From: Marinobacter koreensis
GTDB taxonomy: Bacteria > Pseudomonadota > Gammaproteobacteria > Pseudomonadales > Oleiphilaceae
Length of the DNA stretch: 64,000 bases
NCBI RefSeq assembly: GCF_023156285.1
Contig: NZ_JAKZAJ010000002.1
Location: 186,001-250,000, forward strand
Direction of reading: 5' to 3'
The notes under the pieces were generated by a model that saw only the letters and a program-made list of their open reading frames with translations, ran no database searches and was not told the origin of the DNA. Made by a program: the position numbers and the translations under genes. Shown here piece after piece: positions 56,206 to 64,000 of the stretch (the stretch's first letter is position 1; every line of letters starts with the position of its first letter).

Positions 56206-58800
56206 ATGGCCATACTCGACAGAAAACGACAACAAAACCGACCGTCCGTGACTCCGATACGCTGGCTTCAAACACTGATCGTTCTGATGATCTCTGTCCT
56301 GGCGGTGCCCTGCCAGGGCGCCGAGGGACCGTTCGTGCCCGAAGTAACGTTCCTGAGAGTGACACCAGAAAGCAACCTGAGTCTGGACCAGGCGATCCAG
56401 GAGCCGGGCTGGCAGCCACTGTCGGATCGCAGCCCGAATTTCGGCTACATCAATGATCCAATATGGCTGAGTTTCCGCATTCCGCCCGATCCGAAGATCA
56501 ACGTCCTGGAGATCGGCTACAGCCATCTGGACCATATCCGGTTCTTTCTCCTAAGGGACGGTAAGATCGTGGACCGGATGGTCTCCGGTGACCGGCTGCC
56601 CTTTTCCGAACGCCCGATCCAGTACCGCAACTTCCTGTTTCCGTTCGAACATGACGACAGCGCCGATTACCGGATTGTGCTGGAGATCCGGAGCAAGGGA
56701 GCCATGCAGGTGCCCCTGCAACTGTGGAACAGCCAGGCCTTCTTCGAGAACGCGTTCCGTGAAGATCTGGCCCACGCGGTCTACTACGGCATCCTGATCA
56801 CCGTCATCTTTTTCAACGTCTTTATCTTTTTCGCCCTGCGTGAACCCATCTACCTGCTCTACGTCCTGTCGACACTGGGTTACCTCAGCATCATTGCCTG
56901 CCTGAACGGCGTGGCCTACCAGCTTTTCTGGCCGGCCTCCCCGGACATCCAGAACCAGGCCATGCTGGTCAGCATTCCGTTTACCATGATCGCCACCCTC
57001 TGGTTCTCCAGTACCTTCCTGGAACTTCGCACACGCAGCCCTGCCATCATGCAGGCTATTGGATGGCTGATCGCCGTGAATGCGGTCGCCGCTGGAGCCA
57101 CCTTCGTCATCGACTACAACACGGCCATCCGACTGGTGGTGGCACTGGCCATTCCCTGCTGTCTGCTGCTGACGTTCCTTGGCCCCCAGCAATGGCTTCG
57201 CGGCAACCGCCAGGCGGTCTACTACACCCTGGCCTGGGGTGCGCTGACGCTGGGCAGCGCCATCACGGCGATGAACAAATATGGGTTGTTGCCGAACACC
57301 GTTGTAACGGTTTATGGCATCGAGATGGGGTCGGCACTGCAGGCGGTCCTTCTGGCGCTGGCACTGGCCGTTCGAATCTACCGGGAACGACAGGACAAGG
57401 TACTCGCACAATCAGCAGAATTGCGGGCGCTGGAAGCCAGACGTTCCGTGGAACACCGCCTGATGGAACAGGCCCTGCACCACCCGCTGACCGGACTGCC
57501 CAACCGGGGCAGCTTCGAAATGACACTCAGCGACCTGATCAGCCGTGAACCGGACCGGCGCTATGGCATCGCGGTGATCCATCTCGAAAACCTGGACTCG
57601 GTGACCAAAACGCTGGGTCACCGCAATACCGATCGGATCCTGGAACTGGCATCCCGGGCCTATCACGCCATCATGCGCGACGTGCCCGGAGTCCTGCCAA
57701 TTGAACAGACCGAAAGGCACGTGTACTACCTGGCGTCACTGGACCCGCAATCCTTTGCCCTGATCACCGATGCCAGTCGCTCCGAAGCCATGCCCAAATC
57801 CGTGGTGCGCTGCCTGGAGCAACTTCGGCGCCCCATCGATTACCTGGGCATGCAGGTCCCCCTGGACCCCCGGATCGGCGTGGCGATCTTTCCCGAGCAC
57901 GGCGACGATGCCAACACCCTGGTCCGGCGAGCCATCATTGCCGAAGGATCCGACCGGGCCCGCGATCGGGGCATGGCCTATTACAAGCCTTCCCGGGATG
58001 CCTACAGCGCCGAGCGGCTGACCCTGGTGTCCGAACTCCGTCACGCGCTGGAAAACAACGAACTGGCGCTGTACCTGCAGCCCAAACAGTCCCTGCATGA
58101 CAACACCATCGTCGGCATGGAAGCACTGATCCGCTGGCCCGATCGCAAGGATCGGATCCGGCCGGATGAAATCGTACTCCTGGCGGAGCAGACCGGGCTC
58201 ATAAAACCGCTGACCCGATGGGTTCTCGAGGAGGCCCTGTCCCTGCGTAGCCGCCTCCTGGACCAGGGCTGGGAACTGGATCTGTCGGTCAACATCTCGC
58301 CCAATAACCTGCGGGAGGCGGACTTCTCCCTCTATGTCCAGCGCCTGATGCAGAGTTATCACTCCCACCAGGGCGCGGTAACCTTCGAGGTGACCGAAAC
58401 GTCGATGATGCTTGATCCGACAAACGCCCTGGAAGCATTGAACGCCCTGGATGGCGCCGGCATACGGGTGTCCATAGATGACTTCGGCTCAGGCTACTCA
58501 TCCCTCTCCTATATCAAGCAGCTGCCCGCCGGCGAAATCAAGATCGACCAGTCCCTGATCCGCGATCTGGCTACTCAGAGCGACGACCGGGTTATCGTGC
58601 AGACCACCATCGACATGTGCCATTCCCTGGGGTATGAGGTGGTGGCAGAGGGTGTTGAAAACGAGGAAGTGGCAGACCAGCTCAGGGGCATGGGGTGCGA
58701 CATGATTCAGGGCTATCTGCTCACCCCGCCGCTGCCGTTTGCCGAGTTCATGGATTGGCTGGGTGAGCGCGAACCGGGGCGCGCCCACAACCTCGGTTAG
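56206..58800 (+). CDS. 7TMR-DISM receptor with degenerate GGDEF and active EAL
   Basis: 864 residues from ATG 56206 (TTG 56188 possible). Signal sequence (about 10-33), a 7TMR-DISM extracellular domain (about 40-180), seven membrane helices (about 190-390), a coiled linker and a GGDEF-like domain (about 430-590) whose signature is lost (L-D-P-Q-S-F). The EAL domain (about 610-850) keeps E-A-L-I-R-W, D-D-F-G-S-G-Y-S-S-L, K-I-D and A-E-G-V-E, so c-di-GMP phosphodiesterase activity is predicted. The DISM domain suggests control by an extracellular carbohydrate-type ligand. The stop overlaps tesB by four bases, tail to tail. Confidence 0.92.
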   Translation: MAILDRKRQQNRPSVTPIRWLQTLIVLMISVLAVPCQGAEGPFVPEVTFLRVTPESNLSLDQAIQEPGWQPLSDRSPNFGYINDPIWLSFRIPPDPKINVLEIGYSHLDHIRFFLLRDGKIVDRMVSGDRLPFSERPIQYRNFLFPFEHDDSADYRIVLEIRSKGAMQVPLQLWNSQAFFENAFREDLAHAVYYGILITVIFFNVFIFFALREPIYLLYVLSTLGYLSIIACLNGVAYQLFWPASPDIQNQAMLVSIPFTMIATLWFSSTFLELRTRSPAIMQAIGWLIAVNAVAAGATFVIDYNTAIRLVVALAIPCCLLLTFLGPQQWLRGNRQAVYYTLAWGALTLGSAITAMNKYGLLPNTVVTVYGIEMGSALQAVLLALALAVRIYRERQDKVLAQSAELRALEARRSVEHRLMEQALHHPLTGLPNRGSFEMTLSDLISREPDRRYGIAVIHLENLDSVTKTLGHRNTDRILELASRAYHAIMRDVPGVLPIEQTERHVYYLASLDPQSFALITDASRSEAMPKSVVRCLEQLRRPIDYLGMQVPLDPRIGVAIFPEHGDDANTLVRRAIIAEGSDRARDRGMAYYKPSRDAYSAERLTLVSELRHALENNELALYLQPKQSLHDNTIVGMEALIRWPDRKDRIRPDEIVLLAEQTGLIKPLTRWVLEEALSLRSRLLDQGWELDLSVNISPNNLREADFSLYVQRLMQSYHSHQGAVTFEVTETSMMLDPTNALEALNALDGAGIRVSIDDFGSGYSSLSYIKQLPAGEIKIDQSLIRDLATQSDDRVIVQTTIDMCHSLGYEVVAEGVENEEVADQLRGMGCDMIQGYLLTPPLPFAEFMDWLGEREPGRAHNLG

Positions 58801-59654
58801 GAGCGCTGGCGGATCAGAGCTTCCTGAGTGGTTGAGGCCACCAGGACGCCCTCACGATTGTAGAAGTTGCCGCGATTGAATCCCCGACCGCCTGAGGCAC
58901 TGGGGCTGTCCTTGTCGTACAACAGCCACTCATCCATCCGGAAATCACGATGGAACCAGATGGCATGATCGAGACTGGCCACCTGCAGCTTCTTGCTCAT
59001 GAAGGTCACGCCATGGGGGTTCATGGCGGTACTGAGGAAGTGAAAATCGGAGGCGTAGGTCAGCAGGCACCGATGCAACACCGGATCATCCGGAAGGGGG
59101 CCCTGTGCGCGGAACCAGCTTTGCTTGTGGGGCGACCGTTTTTCCGGGTGCAGAGGATGAATCGGATTCACGGGCCGGATTTCGATCGGGCGCTCCCGGG
59201 TCAGGTTGTCCCTGAGCTTCTCGGGCATCTGCTCCGCCAGCTTCTTACCCAATGCCTTCTCGGATTCGAGGGCTTCCGGCTCGGGTGCGTCGGGCATGTC
59301 GAACTGGTGATCAAACCCCTGTTCATCCACCTGGAATGACATTGAACCGGTCAGGATCTCCTTGCCATCCTGGCGGGCAATCACCCGGCGCACTGAAAAA
59401 CTGCCCCCATCCCTGACCCGCTGGACTTCGTAGTCAATGGGCATACTGTGATTGCCCGGGCGCAGGAAATAGGCATGGAGTGAGTGGCAGAGCCGGTCTT
59501 CCACGGTCCGGCTGGCGGCCATCAGGGCCTGTCCAAGGACCTGGCCTCCAAAGACGTTCGGGAACCCGAGGTCCTCGCTGTCACCCTGAAAGTGATCGTC
59601 GCCGATGGGAGACAGGTCCAGTAACTCGACCAGCCTTTTTGTGACATCTAGCAT
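58797..59654 (-). CDS. tesB: Acyl-CoA thioesterase II
   Basis: 285 residues, two hot-dog domains. G-D-S-E-D-L-G near residue 25 and the V-F-G-G-Q-V-L-G-Q-A segment near 36 mark the first; the C-terminal A-S-L-D-H-A-I-W-F-H and the L-L-Y-D-K-D-S-P segment, with the catalytic Asp/Gln/Thr region, mark the second. It hydrolyses medium- and long-chain acyl-CoA. Its stop overlaps the convergent EAL gene by four bases. Confidence 0.95.
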   Translation of the reverse strand: MLDVTKRLVELLDLSPIGDDHFQGDSEDLGFPNVFGGQVLGQALMAASRTVEDRLCHSLHAYFLRPGNHSMPIDYEVQRVRDGGSFSVRRVIARQDGKEILTGSMSFQVDEQGFDHQFDMPDAPEPEALESEKALGKKLAEQMPEKLRDNLTRERPIEIRPVNPIHPLHPEKRSPHKQSWFRAQGPLPDDPVLHRCLLTYASDFHFLSTAMNPHGVTFMSKKLQVASLDHAIWFHRDFRMDEWLLYDKDSPSASGGRGFNRGNFYNREGVLVASTTQEALIRQRS

Positions 59655-59747
59655 GCCTGCTCCTGTTAACTAATTAGCTCACGAATGGGTTTTCTACCCC
59701 AAGCGGGCCGTTTTAGCAACGAAAAGCAGGCAACGGACTCCCGGACA

Positions 59748-60902
59748 CTAGCCGTGCAGGGGAGGCACTTCCTTCGCCAGAGACTGCTTCTCGATCGCAA
59801 ACTGGCCCGTCACCGCAAAGCCCAGTATCTCGCCGGATGCATTCTTGAACAGCGCCCGGACACTGGTGCCATCAGACTCCACTTCCCAGTCACCGTCCGC
59901 ATCATCCGGCGGCGGGCAAACGGCCGTCGGACAGCAGGGTGTTTTGATCATCACCGGCATGGTGCCATAGCGCACCTCCGTCCGCTCGCCTTTGAGGGTC
60001 TTTGCCAGCGCCCGGGCACAGGCCATTAACGGCAGAACATACAGCAGAACGTGACCATCAACTTCGGCACAGTCGCCGAGCGCATACACGTCCGGCACCG
60101 ACGTTTCCAGTGCCCGGTTCACCTGTATGCCACGACCGACGTCCAGACCAGCCTGCCTGGCCAGTTCGATCCTCGGACGCAGACCGACGGCAGAAATCAC
60201 GAGGTCGGCATCGACGGTTTCGCCGCTGGCCAGCGCCAGACGAACGCCCTCCCCGTGATGATCGATACGGTCAACCACGGTTTCGAGATGGAACCGGACA
60301 CCGAGATTTTCCAGTTCCTTCTGCACTGCATTCGCGGCCGGCTCCGGCAGTAATCCGGGCATCACCACGTCTGACGGTGCAATGACATCCACCTCATAGT
60401 CTCCGTTGCGGAGATCGTTGGCAAACTCACAGCCAATCAGGCCGGCGCCCATGATGGCCACTCTGCGACCGCCCTCAAGGGCCTGACGAAAGGCCCGATA
60501 GTCCATCAGGTCGTTGATGGAGAAAACACGATCCTGGCCATCGCCCTCGATGGACAGGCGGATGACATCCGCGCCCCAGGCCAGAACCAGTTTCGAGTAG
60601 GCCAGACGCTCGTCTCCCAGAATCAGCTCATGGGCCGCGTGATCAATACCGGTCACGGTGCTGTATGTCTTGAGCTGAACACCCAGCTGTTCCGCCATCG
60701 ACTCGGTGGACGCCTGTGCCAGACCATCGGCGTCCTTGCCCTTGGTGAAACCGGTGGACAGCATGGGCTTGGAATAACTGACGCCATCGTCGGCGGTCAC
60801 CATGATCACCGGCGTTTCTTTATCCTGTTTCCGGAACTCCCGGGCCAGGGAGTAACCGGAGAGACCGGTACCGACGATCACGACGGGGGCTTGCTCAGAC
60901 AT
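59748..60902 (-). CDS. rubB: Rubredoxin/NAD+ reductase
   Basis: 384 residues. The FAD motif G-T-G-L-S-G-Y-S-L near residue 11, NAD motif G-A-G-L-I-G-C-E-F-A near 151 and the second FAD motif Y-A-L-G-D-C-A-E near 280 give the two-domain reductase fold. The C-terminus contains T-P-C-C-P-T-A, as in the Pseudomonas rubredoxin reductase. It passes electrons from NADH to rubredoxin for alkane hydroxylase or oxidative-stress enzymes. It follows rubA after 18 bases on the same strand. Confidence 0.94.
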   Translation of the reverse strand: MSEQAPVVIVGTGLSGYSLAREFRKQDKETPVIMVTADDGVSYSKPMLSTGFTKGKDADGLAQASTESMAEQLGVQLKTYSTVTGIDHAAHELILGDERLAYSKLVLAWGADVIRLSIEGDGQDRVFSINDLMDYRAFRQALEGGRRVAIMGAGLIGCEFANDLRNGDYEVDVIAPSDVVMPGLLPEPAANAVQKELENLGVRFHLETVVDRIDHHGEGVRLALASGETVDADLVISAVGLRPRIELARQAGLDVGRGIQVNRALETSVPDVYALGDCAEVDGHVLLYVLPLMACARALAKTLKGERTEVRYGTMPVMIKTPCCPTAVCPPPDDADGDWEVESDGTSVRALFKNASGEILGFAVTGQFAIEKQSLAKEVPPLHG

Positions 60903-60920
60903 ACGTTTAACTCCGCTTTA

Positions 60921-61088
60921 TTAGCCGATCTCGATCATTTCAAAATCTTCCTTGCCCACCCCGCAGTCGGGGCAAACCCAGTCTTCGGGGACATCTTCCC
61001 ACTTGGTACCTGGCTCGATGCCGTCTTCCGGCCACCCTTCCGCTTCGTCGTAAATAAGCCCGCATACAACGCACTGCCACTTCTTCAT
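60921..61088 (-). CDS. rubA: Rubredoxin
   Basis: 55 residues, missed by length cut-offs. [14 protein letters not shown] at the start and [11 protein letters not shown] near the end provide the four Cys ligands for the single iron. AGGAGA lies 6 bases upstream. The sequence is of the AlkG2/RubA type that can serve alkane hydroxylase. Operon with rubB. Confidence 0.97.
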   Translation of the reverse strand: MKKWQCVVCGLIYDEAEGWPEDGIEPGTKWEDVPEDWVCPDCGVGKEDFEMIEIG

Positions 61089-61118
61089 GGGTTCTCTCCT
61101 GATTATTGGATCTGGCGC

Positions 61119-61148
61119 ATATTAATTGTCAGACAATCATGCACGCAA
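61119..61148 (-). promoter_or_regulatory. rubAB promoter with central palindrome
   Basis: On the minus strand TTGCGT (61148-61143), 18-base spacer, TAATAT (61124-61119). The palindrome ATTGTC A GACAAT (61125-61137) fills the spacer next to the -10, where a repressor could sit. The regulator is unknown. Confidence 0.5.
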
Positions 61149-61377
61149 GTTTTTTCATCAATGTCGCAGCCGACTTGCAGGGTTGCAGGTCCGCCAGCCA
61201 ATACTTGCTGCGACCATGATACCGGCGGCCCGGCCGTTCACCAATGCCAGTATGGACGCCCCTCGGGGAGGTTTTCTGCCAATAGCCACAAATACAGATA
61301 TGCCCCACAACCCCAGCCCCTCCCTTCAGGCCACCCACTTCGGTATAATCGCCCGTTTTAGACAGGACCCGACCGTT

Positions 61378-61935
61378 ATGAACGATATCGTCGCCGAAAT
61401 GAATCAGGTTATGGCCGAAGCCGACTGTCTGGTTAATGAGCAGCAGGTGCAGGCCGCCATAGGGTCACTGGCTGACGACATTTCCGCCCGTCTGAAAGAC
61501 AGCAACCCGCTGGTTTTCTGCGTCATGAACGGCGGACTGATTCTGACCGGCCAGTTACTGCCCCGGCTCGCCTTTCCGGTTCAGGCCGAATACCTGCATG
61601 CAACCCGGTACCGCCAGGAAACCACCGGTGGCATCCTTGAGTGGAAACTGCAACCCGAAGCCGACATGAACGACCGCACGGTACTGATCGTCGACGACAT
61701 CCTCGATGAAGGCACCACACTCTGCGCCATTGCCGACTATTGCCGCGCCCACGGTGCCAGCAACGTACTGACGGCGGTCCTGGTCGACAAGCAACACGAC
61801 CGAAAGGCACGGCCGGGCCTGAAAGCCGACTTTACCGGCCTGGAAGTTGAAGACCGCTTCCTGTTCGGGTACGGCATGGACTACAAGGGCTACTGGCGCA
61901 ACGCTCCGGGAATCTATGCCGTCAAGGGACTGTGA
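61378..61935 (+). CDS. hpt: Hypoxanthine-guanine phosphoribosyltransferase
   Basis: 185 residues from ATG 61378; the frame is open to 61126 but that part has no similarity. The PRPP loop is I-V-D-D-I-L-D-E-G-T-T-L near residue 100, and the purine-binding end is G-Y-G-M-D-Y-K-G-Y-W-R-N. It salvages hypoxanthine and guanine to IMP and GMP. Followed closely by ubiC. Confidence 0.92.
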   Translation: MNDIVAEMNQVMAEADCLVNEQQVQAAIGSLADDISARLKDSNPLVFCVMNGGLILTGQLLPRLAFPVQAEYLHATRYRQETTGGILEWKLQPEADMNDRTVLIVDDILDEGTTLCAIADYCRAHGASNVLTAVLVDKQHDRKARPGLKADFTGLEVEDRFLFGYGMDYKGYWRNAPGIYAVKGL

Positions 61936-61942
61936 GCCGGTT

Positions 61943-62461
61943 TTGAGCATCCCTCCTACCCGTTGGTATCGATCGCTCGCCTCTGCCGGATTGCGTGAAC
62001 CGTCCGTTCATGGCCCCGCAAGGTACTGGTTGAAGGTCGAGGGATCTTTTACCCGGGCGATCCAGCGAGAATGCCACAACGCCTTCCATGTCGAGGTCCG
62101 GCACGAAGGGTTCGCACAACCGACACTGGAAGAAGCGCGCCGGCTGAAGATTCCCCTCCGGCAGAAAGCCTGGATTCGGGAGGTCCGCCTGTGCGGCGAC
62201 GGCCACCCCTGGGTGCTCGCTCGCACCATCATTCCCCTGAACTGTCTTTCTGGCCGCAATCGCGTGCTTCTGAACCTGGGCAACAAGCCGCTGGGAGCCT
62301 ACCTGTTCAGCAGCCCCCAATGGCGGCGTGGCCCGCTGGAAACCGGCATCTGTGAGCCGCAGGGGCCGGGGCAACCGCGACTGGCCCGCCGCTCCGCCTT
62401 TCATCACGGTGAGTGCTCATTGCTGGTAGGCGAATACCTCCTGCCCATCCTCTACCGTTAA
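61943..62461 (+). CDS. ubiC: Chorismate pyruvate-lyase
   Basis: 172 residues from TTG 61943, 7 bases after hpt; no other in-frame start fits the family length (about 165). Conserved segments are W-I-R-E-V-R-L (near 84, including catalytic-site Arg), A-R-T-I-I-P near 102 and G-L/G-A-Y-L-F near 124, with a late R-R-S-A-F. It splits chorismate to 4-hydroxybenzoate and pyruvate, the first ubiquinone-specific step. ubiA follows. Confidence 0.88.
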   Translation: MSIPPTRWYRSLASAGLREPSVHGPARYWLKVEGSFTRAIQRECHNAFHVEVRHEGFAQPTLEEARRLKIPLRQKAWIREVRLCGDGHPWVLARTIIPLNCLSGRNRVLLNLGNKPLGAYLFSSPQWRRGPLETGICEPQGPGQPRLARRSAFHHGECSLLVGEYLLPILYR

Positions 62462-62489
62462 CATTGCCAGCCTTCCTCCGCCGAGCGCT

Positions 62490-62518
62490 TTAATACCGCC
62501 AGAGCCACTGGCTATAAT
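62490..62518 (+). promoter_or_regulatory. ubiA promoter
   Basis: TTAATA (62490-62495), 17-base spacer, perfect TATAAT (62513-62518), about 46 bases before ubiA. A GCCAG/CTGGC inverted repeat occupies the spacer. Confidence 0.6.
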
Positions 62519-62564
62519 CAGCGCAGTATTTCCACTCAATACAATCAATCACCGGATGCGCACC

Positions 62565-63452
62565 ATGTTCCTGAATGCCATGCCCGATCACGTCCAGAGC
62601 CGCCTGACTGACTACGCCCGGTTACTGCGCATTGATCGCCCGATCGGCTCACTGCTGCTGCTATGGCCGACCTACTGGGCACTCTGGCTGGCCGGCGATG
62701 GCCAACCCTCCATTGGCAACATTGTCATCTTCACCCTTGGGGTTTTCTTCATGCGTGCCGCCGGCTGCGCCATCAACGACTTTGCCGACCGGGACTGGGA
62801 CAAGCATGTCAAACGAACCCAGGACCGCCCACTGACGGCGGGTCGCATCGAACCCTGGGAGGCGGTTGCGCTGTTTCTGGGCCTGTGCGTTGCCTCCTTC
62901 CTGATGGTCGTCCTGTTTACCAACACACTGACGTTCTACCTGTCGTTTGGCGGTCTGGTGCTGGCCTTTATCTATCCGTTCATGAAACGGTACACCCACC
63001 TGCCCCAGCTGTTTCTCGGCGCCGCGTTCTCCTGGGCCATCCCCATGGCCTGGGCCGCGCAGGCCGGAGAACTGAGCCAGCTGACCTGGCTCCTGTTCAC
63101 CGCCAATGTGCTCTGGACCGTAGCCTACGACACGCTCTATGCGATGGTAGACCGGGATGACGATCTGAAAGTGGGCATCAAATCCACCGCCATTCTGTTC
63201 GGCGATGCGGACCGCGCCATCATCGGTATGCTTCAGGGACTGGTAATACTGATACTGGTGATGGTCGGCGCCCGCGCCGATCTCGGAACCTTCTTCTATC
63301 TCGGCGTGTCCACGATGGCCGGTCTCTTTGTCTATCATCAGTACCTGGCGCGCAATCGGGAACGAGCGGGCTGTTTCAAGGCCTTCCTGAACAACAACTG
63401 GGCCGGCTTTGCGGTCTTCGTGGGCCTGGTTCTCGACCTTTTGGTTCGGTGA
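62565..63452 (+). CDS. ubiA: 4-Hydroxybenzoate polyprenyltransferase
   Basis: 295 residues from ATG 62565 (ATG 62556 also possible). About eight membrane helices with the two Asp-rich motifs: N-D-F-A-D-R-D-W-D near residue 73 and D-R-D-D-D near 196, which bind the prenyl diphosphate through magnesium; K-R-T-Q-D-R-P-L-T follows the first. It prenylates 4-hydroxybenzoate for ubiquinone. It ends 3 bases before the PHO box of phoB. Confidence 0.96.
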   Translation: MFLNAMPDHVQSRLTDYARLLRIDRPIGSLLLLWPTYWALWLAGDGQPSIGNIVIFTLGVFFMRAAGCAINDFADRDWDKHVKRTQDRPLTAGRIEPWEAVALFLGLCVASFLMVVLFTNTLTFYLSFGGLVLAFIYPFMKRYTHLPQLFLGAAFSWAIPMAWAAQAGELSQLTWLLFTANVLWTVAYDTLYAMVDRDDDLKVGIKSTAILFGDADRAIIGMLQGLVILILVMVGARADLGTFFYLGVSTMAGLFVYHQYLARNRERAGCFKAFLNNNWAGFAVFVGLVLDLLVR

Positions 63453-63454
63453 GA

Positions 63455-63488
63455 CTGTCATATACTTGTCATACTTGGACGTTGTAAT
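63455..63488 (+). promoter_or_regulatory. PHO box and -10 of phoB
   Basis: CTGTCAT (63455-63461), four bases, TTGTCAT (63466-63472): a direct repeat with 11-base periodicity, very close to the PhoB consensus. TGTAAT (63483-63488) lies 10 bases after the box, the spacing of PhoB-activated promoters. It supports autoregulation of phoB under phosphate limitation. Confidence 0.88.
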
Positions 63489-63528
63489 AAGGCAGCAACA
63501 AATCAAGGTCTGACACAGGTTCTCGCTC

Positions 63529-64000
63529 ATGAATGGAAAAACTGTCCTGATCGTCGATGACGAGGCGCCCATCCGGGAGATGATCGCAGTGGCGCTGGAA
63601 ATGGCGGATTACGACTATCTGGAGGCAGAGGATGCCCGGGAAGCTCACGCACTGATCGTGGACAAGCAACCCGACCTGGTGCTGCTCGACTGGATGCTGC
63701 CGGGTACCAGCGGTGTGGAACTCGCCCGTCGCCTGAAAAAGGACGAAGCCACCGCCGATATCCCCATCATCATGCTGACCGCCAAGGTCGAGGAAGACAA
63801 CAAGATCCAGGGCCTGGAGGTAGGTGCCGACGACTACATCACCAAGCCGTTCAGTCCTCGCGAACTCGTGGCCCGCCTGAAGGCCGTACTTCGCCGCGCC
63901 ACCCCACCAGGCGTCGATTCCCCGATCGAAGTGGAGGGGCTGACCCTTGACCCGGTTGGCCATCGCGTCACCACGGCAGAGGGCGCCATCAATATGGGAC
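63529..64000 (+). CDS. phoB: Phosphate regulon response regulator PhoB, 5' part
   Basis: 157 residues before the window ends. The receiver domain (about 1-120) has the acidic pair D-D near residue 10, phospho-acceptor Asp in L-L-D-W-M-L-P-G near 54, Thr in M-L-T-A-K and Lys in I-T-K-P-F. The start of the winged-helix DNA-binding domain follows (L-T-L-D-P-V). It activates phosphate-starvation genes with PhoR, expected just downstream. The preceding PHO box supports the identity. Confidence 0.95.
   Translation, partial: MNGKTVLIVDDEAPIREMIAVALEMADYDYLEAEDAREAHALIVDKQPDLVLLDWMLPGTSGVELARRLKKDEATADIPIIMLTAKVEEDNKIQGLEVGADDYITKPFSPRELVARLKAVLRRATPPGVDSPIEVEGLTLDPVGHRVTTAEGAINMG

Overview
The window is a contiguous stretch of chromosome from a high-GC gammaproteobacterium, most likely Marinobacter or a close relative. 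The evidence is protein similarity to Pseudomonas and Marinobacter orthologues (Vfr, AlgC with a long N-terminal extension, SutA, LaoABC) and gene order: coaBC-dut-algC-argB, radC-rpmB-rpmG, endonuclease-dsbA-cc4-yihA, laoR-laoCBA-coaD-fdx, hemB-ppk and rubA/rubB-ubiC-ubiA-phoB all follow arrangements known from Pseudomonas. The genus assignment is inference, since no rRNA is present. I saw no tRNA, rRNA, insertion sequence, phage gene or CRISPR array.

Layout. 1-3.6 kb: 3' part of a glycine-betaine ABC ATPase, a solute-binding lipoprotein, a three-domain envelope lipoprotein and a PEP-CTERM VWA protein with a sigma-54-like promoter. 3.9-13.1 kb: a lipid/ester-metabolism cluster (S15-type hydrolase, GST, sterol desaturase family, three alpha/beta hydrolases) surrounding the molybdate transporter modABC. 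13.1-18 kb: vfr, osmC family, speD, azoreductase, pirin, phosphoribulokinase-like prk; vfr/osmC/prk echo the crp-yhfA-prkB neighbourhood of E. coli. 18-23 kb: a 1249-residue PilZ/DUF1631/degenerate GGDEF-EAL protein and a lipoprotein aminopeptidase. 23-32 kb: arginine and nucleotide/CoA genes read leftward (coaBC, dut, algC, argB, an unknown membrane protein, argE, argA). 32-36.8 kb: radC, rpmBG, an endonuclease/exonuclease/phosphatase protein, dsbA, cytochrome c4, yihA. 37-42.4 kb: the long-chain alcohol/aldehyde oxidation locus laoR-laoCBA with a palindromic operator, then coaD and a ferredoxin. 42.5-47.5 kb: ydgA family, ppk, hemB, a sutA-like small gene. 47.8-52.7 kb: TetR regulator with an AidB-type acyl-CoA dehydrogenase, DUF503, a PanP-type aspartate decarboxylase, a small unknown gene. 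52.8-58.8 kb: phosphate transporter pitA divergent from a diguanylate cyclase, a MioC-like flavodoxin, a 7TM GGDEF-EAL protein. 58.8-64 kb: tesB, rubB-rubA, hpt, ubiC-ubiA and the 5' part of phoB behind a PHO box.

Themes. Alkane/lipid turnover (laoCBA, rubA/rubB, tesB, acyl-CoA dehydrogenase, several hydrolases) fits a hydrocarbon-using marine bacterium. CoA synthesis recurs (coaBC, coaD, PanP as a beta-alanine source). Phosphate physiology recurs (ppk, pitA, phoB). Three c-di-GMP-type proteins lie in the window, one probably catalytically dead. The observations I rate highest are the AlgC enzyme joined to a transmembrane extracytoplasmic sensor-like domain, the sigma-54-like promoter of the PEP-CTERM gene, the lao operator placed inside a promoter spacer, and the TTTTGA/TCAAAA repeat cluster between pitA and the diguanylate cyclase gene. 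No wholly new multi-gene system was evident.
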